NCBI GenBank assembly: GCA_020438595.1
Contig: JAGQUI010000043.1
Span: 1 to 11,847, forward strand
Reading direction: 5' to 3'
DNA from: Propionibacteriaceae bacterium
GTDB lineage: Bacteria; Actinomycetota; Actinomycetes; Propionibacteriales; Propionibacteriaceae
Length of the DNA: 11,847 nucleotides
Part shown: in pieces, positions 6,803 through 11,847 of the stretch
Position numbering within the stretch: position 1 is the stretch's first letter
How the letters are laid out: every line of letters begins with the position of its first letter
Notes under the pieces: model-generated
Seen by the model: the letters and a program-made list of their open reading frames with translations, nothing else
Told to the model about the DNA's origin: nothing
The model's database searches: none
Program-made: the position numbers and the translations under genes

Positions 6803-7225
6803 ATGGCCCTGCTCAACCCGTACATCCACTTCACCGGCAACGCCCGGGAGGCGATGGAGTTCTACCGGTCCGTCTTCGGCGGGGAGCTCACGATGTCCAG
6901 CTTCGGCGACTTCCAGATGCCGGGGGTCGGTCCGGACGAGGCCGACAAGATCATGCACGGCCAGCTGGTCACGTCCGCCGGCCTCACCCTGATGGGCGCG
7001 GACACCCCGTCGACGATGGGCGAGGTCACCCCGGGCAGCCAGATCACCATCTCGCTGAGCGGCTCCGAGGCCGACGGCCTGCGCGCGTACTGGGACGGCC
7101 TCGCCGAGGGCGGCACGATCACGCTGCCGCTGAACGTCGCGCCCTGGGGCGACTCCTACGGCCAGCTGGTCGATCGGTTCGGCATCGAGTGGATGGTGAA
7201 CATCGCAGGTCCGGCACAGACCTAA
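6803..7225 (+). CDS. PhnB-like VOC family protein
   Basis: This is a 140-aa protein of the PhnB/3-demethylubiquinone methyltransferase-like branch of the VOC superfamily. Family features are NPYIHFTGNAREAMEFYRSVFGGEL (5-29), HGQL at 52-55 and the C-terminal PWGDSYGQLVDRFGIEWMVNI (114-134). Despite the family name, such proteins are not methyltransferases and their substrates are mostly unknown. The ATG at 6803 has a full AAGGAGG at 6790-6796 with a 6-nt spacer; the longer open frame upstream overlaps the end of the DUF2804 gene and has no such site. Only about 44 bp separate its stop from the next gene, but that gap contains a distinct promoter, so the next gene is probably a separate unit. 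Confidence 0.9.
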   Translation: MALLNPYIHFTGNAREAMEFYRSVFGGELTMSSFGDFQMPGVGPDEADKIMHGQLVTSAGLTLMGADTPSTMGEVTPGSQITISLSGSEADGLRAYWDGLAEGGTITLPLNVAPWGDSYGQLVDRFGIEWMVNIAGPAQT

Positions 7226-7235
7226 CGTTCAGCTC

Positions 7236-7263
7236 TTGAGTATGTGCAGAATCTGCATATACT
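7236..7263 (+). promoter_or_regulatory. Promoter of the HTH-VWA operon (leaderless)
   Basis: TTGAGT (7236-7241) and TATACT (7258-7263) are separated by 16 bp and make a good sigma-70-type -35/-10 pair, unusually clear for this GC-rich DNA. The -10 ends 6 nt before the ATG at 7270, so transcription would start at or next to the A of the start codon. This agrees with the lack of a Shine-Dalgarno before that ATG. Confidence 0.65.
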
Positions 7264-7264
7264 C
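7238..7264. promoter_or_regulatory. 27-bp palindromic operator over the core promoter
   Basis: GAGTATGTGCAG (7238-7249), centre AAT, and CTGCATATACTC (7253-7264) are inverted repeats matching at 11 of 12 positions. The palindrome spans from the -35 into the -10, so a bound dimer would exclude RNA polymerase. The natural candidate repressor is the HTH protein encoded just downstream, giving autoregulation; this is inference. Confidence 0.65.
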
Positions 7265-7269
7265 AGGAT

Positions 7270-7650
7270 ATGGACGACAACAAGGACTGGCGCAGCAGCG
7301 CGGAGCAGGCCACCGAGGCGATCACGACCGCCCTCGGCGCCGCCGATCCCGAGCAGGTCGTGGCTGAACTCAGCCGGGCCGGCCGGGCCCTCGACGATGC
7401 CCTGCGGGAGGCGATGGCCGCCGCGGTGCTGGACGGCTCGAGCATGCGCCGGGTCGCCGAGGTTGCAGGGCTCGCGCCGAACTCCGTCCCGCCCCGGCTG
7501 GCCCGCAGCAAGTCGCTGGGCCCGTACGCCGACGAGGGCGCCGTGACCGCGCAGGGCATCGCCGTGGCGCGGTACGAGGCCGCTGCCGAGTCGGGTCGTC
7601 CGCCGCTGAAGTTCACACCACGACGAAGGGAGCGCCATGACCAATCCTGA
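7270..7650 (+). CDS. Small helix-turn-helix protein, probable regulator
   Basis: This 126-aa protein has a predicted helix-turn-helix at about residues 55-80 (DGSSMRRVAEVAGLAPNSVPPRLARS), preceded by a helical acidic region (10-52) likely to mediate dimerisation. A basic tail with RRRER (118-122) follows. I cannot assign it to a named regulator family. The ATG at 7270 is supported by the promoter geometry, with a start site at the codon itself, rather than by a ribosome binding site. Its 3' end overlaps the VWA gene by 14 bp in another frame, so the two are very probably co-transcribed and translationally coupled. It may repress its own promoter through the palindrome upstream, and its activity may be tied to the VWA partner. 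An alternative is that it is a small DNA-binding accessory protein rather than a repressor. Confidence 0.8.
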   Translation: MDDNKDWRSSAEQATEAITTALGAADPEQVVAELSRAGRALDDALREAMAAAVLDGSSMRRVAEVAGLAPNSVPPRLARSKSLGPYADEGAVTAQGIAVARYEAAAESGRPPLKFTPRRRERHDQS

Positions 7651-8278
7651 TCTGACCCACATCGAGTTCCTGCTCGACCGCTCCGGCTCGATGCACTCCA
7701 TCAAGTCCGACATCGAGGGCGGCTTCGACGCCTTCATCGCCGACCAGCGCACCCACCCCGGCCGCACCACGGTGAGCCTCGCCCAGTTCGACGACCGCTA
7801 CGAGGACGTGTACACCGCCGCCGACGTGTCCGTCGTGCCCGCGCTCGACCTGCAGCCTCGCGGTTCGACAGCGATGCTCGACGCGATCGGACGCAGCATC
7901 ACCGCGCTCGGCGCCCGGCTCGCCGCGATGGCAGAGGACGAACGGCCAGGCACGGTGATCTTCGCGATCATGACCGACGGGCTGGAGAACGCCTCGACCG
8001 AGTACACCCACGCCGCGGTGAAGGCGCTGATCACACGGCAGGAGACGGTCTACAACTGGCAGTTCCTCTACATGGGCGCCGACCAGGACGCCATCGAGGT
8101 GGGCGCCAGCATCGGCGTCCGGGCCGACCGGTCGCTGAGCTACGGACGCGGGAAGTCCCGCGAGGCCTTCGCGTCACAGTCGAAGCTGACCCGCAAGCTG
8201 CGCGAGGCCGCCGCCGCGGGTGCCCCGATGGCCGCGGTCGCCTTCGACGCCGAGGACCGCGCCTCCACGCAGGACTGA
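7637..8278 (+). CDS. VWA (von Willebrand factor A) domain protein
   Basis: This is a 213-aa single-domain VWA protein. The metal-ion-dependent adhesion site is complete: DRSGS (Asp14, Ser16, Ser18), Thr78 in RGSTAMLDA and Asp114 in IMTDGLENAS. Other segments, such as IEGGFDAFI (26-34), SLAQFDDRYEDVY (47-59) and FLYMGADQDAIEVGA, belong to a bacterial cytoplasmic VWA family I recognise but whose role is not established. VWA domains usually bind protein partners through the metal site. There is no signal peptide or membrane span. The ATG at 7637 is preceded by AAGGGAG with a short spacer. It overlaps the HTH gene by 14 bp, and a strong hairpin follows 15 nt after its stop, closing the two-gene unit. 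Confidence 0.92.
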   Translation: MTNPDLTHIEFLLDRSGSMHSIKSDIEGGFDAFIADQRTHPGRTTVSLAQFDDRYEDVYTAADVSVVPALDLQPRGSTAMLDAIGRSITALGARLAAMAEDERPGTVIFAIMTDGLENASTEYTHAAVKALITRQETVYNWQFLYMGADQDAIEVGASIGVRADRSLSYGRGKSREAFASQSKLTRKLREAAAAGAPMAAVAFDAEDRASTQD

Positions 8279-8293
8279 CCCCGACCCCATCCG

Positions 8294-8347
8294 CCGGGTT
8301 GTCAGAGTTTGGCGTCGCCCTGGCGACGCCAAACTCTGACAACTCGG
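8294..8347. terminator. Very stable 26-bp-stem hairpin, terminator or palindromic element
   Basis: Positions 8298-8319 and 8322-8343 are perfect 22-nt inverted repeats around a 2-nt centre (CT). The stem extends outward by one G-T pair and three Watson-Crick pairs to 8294/8347, for 26 bp in all. It starts 15 nt after the VWA stop and ends 56 nt before the ABC ATPase start, so it probably isolates the two operons. There is no T-run. The perfection and length exceed an ordinary terminator, so a dispersed palindromic element is an alternative. Confidence 0.75.
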
Positions 8348-8403
8348 GGGAAAGCGGCGCCGACAAGCGCGAACGGGCGTAACGTCGAAACCGGGAGGTG
8401 CCC

Positions 8404-9219
8404 ATGACCTACCGGCCGCGCCACGAATGGAACGAAGTTGGGCCGGGGGCGGCCCCTGCCGCACCGGCCCCCGAGGCGCCACCCCAGCACGCGGACGGCC
8501 CCGTCCCCGACGCCGCGCCCGCCATCGAACTCGAGGGCGTCACCAAGTCTTACGGCACCGGTGACCTCGCCGTTCCGGCCCTCCGGGGCATCGACCTGGT
8601 CGTTCCGGTGGGCCAGTTCGTCGTGGTGCTCGGGCCGTCCGGCTCGGGCAAGACCACGCTGATGAACCTGGTCGGCGGCATCGAGCGACCCACGTCCGGC
8701 ACGATCCGGGTCGCGGGCCAGGAGCTCACCGCCGACACCGAGGCCGAACTCACCGCGTACCGGCGCCGTGAGCTCGGCTTCGTCTTCCAGTTCTTCAACC
8801 TCGTGCCCACCCTGACCGCGTGGGAGAACGTCCAGCTCGTCGCCGAACTCGCCGGGGCCGGGCAGGGCGTCGCGAAGGACGCCCTCGCCGACGTGGGGCT
8901 GGCCGAGCGGGCCGACCACTTCCCGTCCGCACTGTCCGGCGGTGAGCAGCAGCGGGTGGCGATCGCCCGGGCCCTCGCGAAGGCGCCGTCGGTGCTGCTC
9001 TGCGACGAGCCGACCGGCTCCCTCGACCTCGACACCGGACGCCAGGTGCTCGCCGTCCTGCACGGCGTCAGCCGCAGCGGCGCGCGCACGGTCATGCTCG
9101 TCACCCACAACTCCGCGATCGCGGCGATGGCCGACCGCGTGCTGCGGCTCGGTTCGGGGCGGCTGGTCTCCGACGACCTGGTCGAGCACCCGGTGCCCGC
9201 GGAGGAGATCCGCTGGTGA
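8404..9219 (+). CDS. ABC transporter ATP-binding protein (MacB/LolD type)
   Basis: This 271-aa nucleotide-binding subunit powers the permease encoded next. It has Walker A GPSGSGKT (77-84), Q-loop Gln129 in VFQFFNL, signature LSGGEQQR (177-184), Walker B VLLCDEPTGSLD with Asp201 and Glu202, and the switch His235 in VTHN. All catalytic elements are intact. The GSLD and FNLVPTLTAWENV stretches are characteristic of the MacB/LolD/FtsE class, which works by mechanotransmission rather than classical substrate channelling. An unusual 40-residue Ala/Pro-rich, probably disordered N-terminal extension precedes the domain. The ATG at 8404 has GGGAGG 5 nt upstream; a GTG two codons earlier falls inside that site. 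A TAACGT at 8380-8385 could be its -10. Its TGA overlaps the permease GTG. The substrate is not deducible. Confidence 0.95.
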   Translation: MTYRPRHEWNEVGPGAAPAAPAPEAPPQHADGPVPDAAPAIELEGVTKSYGTGDLAVPALRGIDLVVPVGQFVVVLGPSGSGKTTLMNLVGGIERPTSGTIRVAGQELTADTEAELTAYRRRELGFVFQFFNLVPTLTAWENVQLVAELAGAGQGVAKDALADVGLAERADHFPSALSGGEQQRVAIARALAKAPSVLLCDEPTGSLDLDTGRQVLAVLHGVSRSGARTVMLVTHNSAIAAMADRVLRLGSGRLVSDDLVEHPVPAEEIRW

Positions 9220-11579
9220 AGATGCTGCGGCGGACGCTGCTGCGCGACCTGCGGGCCCGCGCGCCGCAGTTCGTCGCGCTCGGGCTCACCGTGCTGCTCG
9301 GCGTCGCCCTGTTCGGTGCCTCCTTCGACGCCTACCGCAACCTCACGGCGTCCTACGGCGGCCTCTACGACCGGCTCGCCATGGCCGACCTGGTCGCCAC
9401 CGGCGGCACGTCCACCGACGTCGCCGCTGCGCTGGACGACCTCGACGGGGTGGACGCCACCGCCACCCGTGCGGTCGGCGAGACCGCCGCCGAGTTCGAC
9501 GGCGAGCGGCAACTCGTCCGCGTCGTCGGGATGCCCGCGAACGGCGAACCGGCCGTGAACAAGGTGCTCGTGCTCTCGGGGGAGAACCTGACGCCGGGTC
9601 GTGACGACCAGGTGCTGGTCGAACAGCACCTCGCCGCGACCAGGGAGGTGGTACCCGGCGACCACCTGCTGGTGCTCACGGCCACCGGCTGGACCACCGT
9701 CGAGGTGGCCGGCGTGGTGGCGTCGCCGGAGTACCTGTGGCCGGCGCGCAGCCGGCAGGAACCGATCGTGCCGTTCGACCAGTGGGGCGTGCTGTTCGGC
9801 CCCGAGGCACTGGTCGGCACCCTGGCGCCGGAGGCCGTGCACACCGAGGCGATGGCCACCTTCGCCGCCGACGCGCCGGCCGACATCGAGGCGCAGGCGG
9901 AACGCACGGCGCTTGACGCCGGCGCGACCTCGGTGCAGCCGCTGGCCGAGCAGCCCTCCGAGGCCACCCTCGACGAGGACGTGAGCGGGTTCGGCGAGAT
10001 GGCGGTCGGCTTCCCGGTGATGTTCCTGCTCGCCGGGGCGCTCGGCATGGCCGTCCTGCTGGGCCGGATGATCGCGACCCAGCGCGCCCAGATCGGTGTG
10101 CTGCGCGCGCACGGCGTCTCCCGGCGCACGATCCAGGGCCACTACCTCGGCTTCGGGCTGCTGATCGGGCTGGCCGGGTCGGTACCCGGAGTGGTCGTCG
10201 GCGGGCTCGCCGCGGCCAGCATCTCCCGGCTGTACACGGCGATGATCTCGGTGCCGATCACCGTGATCGAGGTGCGGCCCACGACGATCGTGGTCGGGCT
10301 GCTGCTCGGCGTCCTGTCCGGGGCACTGGCCGCCTACTGGCCCGCGCGCAGGGCCGCCCGGATCTCCCCGGCGGAGGCCATGCGTGGCGACGTCCCGGTC
10401 GGACGCGGACGGGCCAGCCTCGCCGAGCGCGTGCTGCCGCCGCTGCGGCGCCTCCCGGTCCGCTGGCTGGCCGCGTTGCGCGGGCTCGGCCGCAACCCGC
10501 GGCGGACGATCTCCACGATCATCGGGGTGGCCCTGGCCGCCACCCTCGTGCTGGTCTCGTGGGGGATGATCGACACCGTCCAGATCCTGCTGGAGGACCA
10601 GTTCGTCCGCGACCAGCACCAGGACGCGTCCGTCGCGCTGATGCAGCCAACCGCGACCAGCGACCTCGACGAGACGCTCGACGTGGCCGGCGTCGCCGCC
10701 GTCGAGCCGCAACTGGACGCCGCCGTGACGATCACCCACGGCGACCACCGCTACGCCACCAGCCTCGTCGGCCTGGGGCCGGACACCACGATGCACTCGT
10801 TCTACGACCCCGCCGGGCAGCAGCTCGCCGTGCCCACCGGCGACCGGATCCTGCTCGGCGCCGCCCTGGCCGACCTGCTCGAGGTGTCGGTGGGGGACGA
10901 GGTCGGCCTCGACCTCGGGGGACGGACGGGTACCGCCGAGGTGGCCGGGTTCACCACCGAGCCACTGGGCAGCTTCGCCTACGCGTCCCTGGCCACGGTG
11001 GCCGACCTGACCGGCGGCGACACCGCGGACCCGCTGGTGTCCACCGCGCTGGTGCGCTACGAGTCCGGCGCCGACCCCGACGCGGTCGCGAAGCGGCTGC
11101 GCGCCGTCCCGGGGGTGGCGGTCGTGATCGACAGCCGGGCGATGTACGACATCGCGCAGTCGATGATGGGGCTGTTCTACGCGTTCGTCGGGGTGATGCT
11201 CGCGCTCGGCGCGGTGATGTCGTTCGCGCTCGTGTTCACGACCATGACCGCCAACGTCTCGGAGCGCTCGGTCGAGCTGGCCGCGCTGCGCATCCTCGGC
11301 ATGCCGCGCGCCGGGGTGTCCCGGATCGTCACCGCGGAGAACATGCTGCTGATCGTGGTCGGGCTCGTGCCCGGGCTGGTCGTCGGCTACTACGCCGCCG
11401 CGGCAGCGATGGCGTCGTTCTCCAGCGACCTGTTCCGGTTCGACCTCCAGGTGCGTCCGACCACCTTCGTGTTCACCGCGCTGGCGATCCTCGCCGTGGG
11501 CCTGGTCTCGCAGTGGCCGGCGCTGCGCTCGGTGGGCCGGATCGACCTCGGCAGGGTCGTCCGTGAGCGGGCGATGTAG
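9216..11579 (+). CDS. FtsX/MacB-type ABC permease, duplicated 8-TM form
   Basis: This 787-aa membrane permease is the partner of the preceding ATPase. It is built as two repeats, each with one membrane span, an extracytoplasmic domain and three more spans. Spans lie at about 17-37, 262-284, 310-335 and 355-375, then 432-450, 652-676, 708-732 and 749-769. FtsX-type cytoplasmic motifs that contact the ATPase follow spans 2 and 6: ATQRAQIGVLRAHGVSRRTI (287-306) and SERSVELAALRILGMPRAGV (682-701). Because both halves are in one chain, one copy could pair with an ATPase dimer. Such transporters in actinomycetes move lipids or peptides or act on the cell envelope; the substrate here is unknown. The GTG at 9216 overlaps the ATPase TGA, with GGAGGAG at 9201-9207; an ATG at 9222 is a less well-spaced alternative. 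No membrane-fusion protein gene accompanies the pair. Confidence 0.93.
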   Translation: MKMLRRTLLRDLRARAPQFVALGLTVLLGVALFGASFDAYRNLTASYGGLYDRLAMADLVATGGTSTDVAAALDDLDGVDATATRAVGETAAEFDGERQLVRVVGMPANGEPAVNKVLVLSGENLTPGRDDQVLVEQHLAATREVVPGDHLLVLTATGWTTVEVAGVVASPEYLWPARSRQEPIVPFDQWGVLFGPEALVGTLAPEAVHTEAMATFAADAPADIEAQAERTALDAGATSVQPLAEQPSEATLDEDVSGFGEMAVGFPVMFLLAGALGMAVLLGRMIATQRAQIGVLRAHGVSRRTIQGHYLGFGLLIGLAGSVPGVVVGGLAAASISRLYTAMISVPITVIEVRPTTIVVGLLLGVLSGALAAYWPARRAARISPAEAMRGDVPVGRGRASLAERVLPPLRRLPVRWLAALRGLGRNPRRTISTIIGVALAATLVLVSWGMIDTVQILLEDQFVRDQHQDASVALMQPTATSDLDETLDVAGVAAVEPQLDAAVTITHGDHRYATSLVGLGPDTTMHSFYDPAGQQLAVPTGDRILLGAALADLLEVSVGDEVGLDLGGRTGTAEVAGFTTEPLGSFAYASLATVADLTGGDTADPLVSTALVRYESGADPDAVAKRLRAVPGVAVVIDSRAMYDIAQSMMGLFYAFVGVMLALGAVMSFALVFTTMTANVSERSVELAALRILGMPRAGVSRIVTAENMLLIVVGLVPGLVVGYYAAAAAMASFSSDLFRFDLQVRPTTFVFTALAILAVGLVSQWPALRSVGRIDLGRVVRERAM

Positions 11580-11592
11580 CGACACCGCTCCC

Positions 11593-11623
11593 CACGGAAG
11601 GCTGTCCGGGGACGCCCTTCGTG
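11593..11623 (+). terminator. Candidate terminator after the permease gene
   Basis: CACGGAAGGC (11593-11602) can pair with GCCCTTCGTG (11614-11623), with one G-T and one A-C opposition, around an 11-nt loop. It begins 14 nt after the permease stop, in the 77-bp gap between convergent genes. The right arm is part of repeat copy C. There is no T-run, so this is a moderate call. Confidence 0.4.
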
Positions 11624-11668
11624 ACGCGCGGGCTTCGTGCCTCAGCCGGTGGCGCCTCAGGGACCGTT
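11611..11668 (+). repeat. Dispersed intergenic repeat, copy C
   Basis: This copy shares CCCTTCGTGACGCG exactly with copy A (here 11615-11628), and its 3' part CCTCAGGGACCGTT (11655-11668) matches copy A at 13 of 14 positions. The spacing between the two blocks is nearly the same (54 against 55 bp overall). It fills the gap between the convergent permease and phosphatase genes. It overlaps the last codons and the stop of the phosphatase gene. Confidence 0.7.
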
Positions 11669-11847
11669 CGGCTGCACCAGCTTCCCGCGCAGCAGGTCGA
11701 GGTCGGCGTCGGTGACACCGTGGCGGCGCAGGTAGGCGGACGCGCCGCCGTCGGCGTCGAGGCGGTCGAGGACGGTGGCGATGGCCTCGGCCGGTGAACG
11801 GGCGGCGAGCGCGAGGATCTCCGGCGTGGCCGGGATGCCGGTGTGGG
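11657..11847 (-). CDS. C-terminus of a tyrosine-phosphatase family protein (partial)
   Basis: Read on the minus strand from the window edge, an open frame of 62 codons ends at the TGA at 11659-11657. Its sequence includes TPEILALAARSPAEA and then LDADGGASAYLRRHGVTDAD followed by LDLLRGKLV. This resembles the C-terminal helices of bacterial protein-tyrosine phosphatases of the Y_phosphatase3 type, where a YL-x-x-G-[VL]-[ST] segment precedes the last helix. The catalytic HCxxGKDRTG loop would lie further upstream, outside the window. The last codons fall inside intergenic repeat copy C. The family call rests on a short C-terminal match and is therefore moderate. Confidence 0.6.
   Translation of the reverse strand, partial: HTGIPATPEILALAARSPAEAIATVLDRLDADGGASAYLRRHGVTDADLDLLRGKLVQPNGP

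Noticed and set aside
7222..7770. 182-codon minus-strand open frame over the HTH gene
   Set aside because: It is a shadow of the HTH and VWA genes, with no domain and no ribosome binding site.
8550..11585. 1011-codon open frame on the minus strand
   Set aside because: It is antisense to the ABC ATPase and permease genes. Its His/Arg/Gly/Asp-rich composition is typical of a shadow frame, and it matches no family.

Overview
The window is high-GC chromosomal DNA with the codon bias, Shine-Dalgarno style and gene families of an actinomycete. A DUF222/HNH (13E12-type) endonuclease, a DUF2804 protein, a DUF3376-type patatin and leaderless-looking promoters point to the Pseudonocardiales or a near relative. 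That placement is inferred from gene families, not from a marker gene. I see no tRNA, rRNA, transposase, integrase or CRISPR array, and no island of deviant composition.

Layout. (1) Positions 1-398: the last codons of a plus-strand gene abut a convergent minus-strand VOC/glyoxalase-fold gene. (2) Positions 399-800: a non-coding stretch holding two copies of an intergenic repeat. (3) Positions 801-2168, minus: a DUF222-HNH endonuclease whose upstream region carries a LexA/SOS-box-like site and a possible second DNA-damage-type promoter that would give a leaderless mRNA. (4) Positions 2282-5514, minus: a two-gene operon in which a three-pass membrane protein is joined by an ATGA overlap to a 744-aa patatin-like phospholipase. 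(5) Positions 5515-5723: a divergent regulatory region with three GATTCA-type half sites. (6) Positions 5724-7225, plus: a DUF2804 protein, then a PhnB-like VOC protein. (7) Positions 7236-8347, plus: a small helix-turn-helix protein overlapping a VWA-domain protein, driven by a promoter embedded in a near-perfect 27-bp palindrome and followed by a 26-bp-stem hairpin. (8) Positions 8404-11579, plus: an ABC ATPase and its 787-aa duplicated FtsX/MacB-type permease, translationally coupled. (9) Positions 11580-11847: a third repeat copy and the C-terminus of a convergent minus-strand tyrosine-phosphatase-family gene.

How the genes work together. Three pairs look like functional units: membrane protein plus patatin, HTH plus VWA protein, and ABC ATPase plus permease. 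The best candidates for something undescribed are the membrane protein-patatin operon, which has a membrane-lipid effector architecture, and the HTH-VWA module with its operator. The SOS-like control of the neighbouring HNH gene is a well-founded but untested regulatory prediction.
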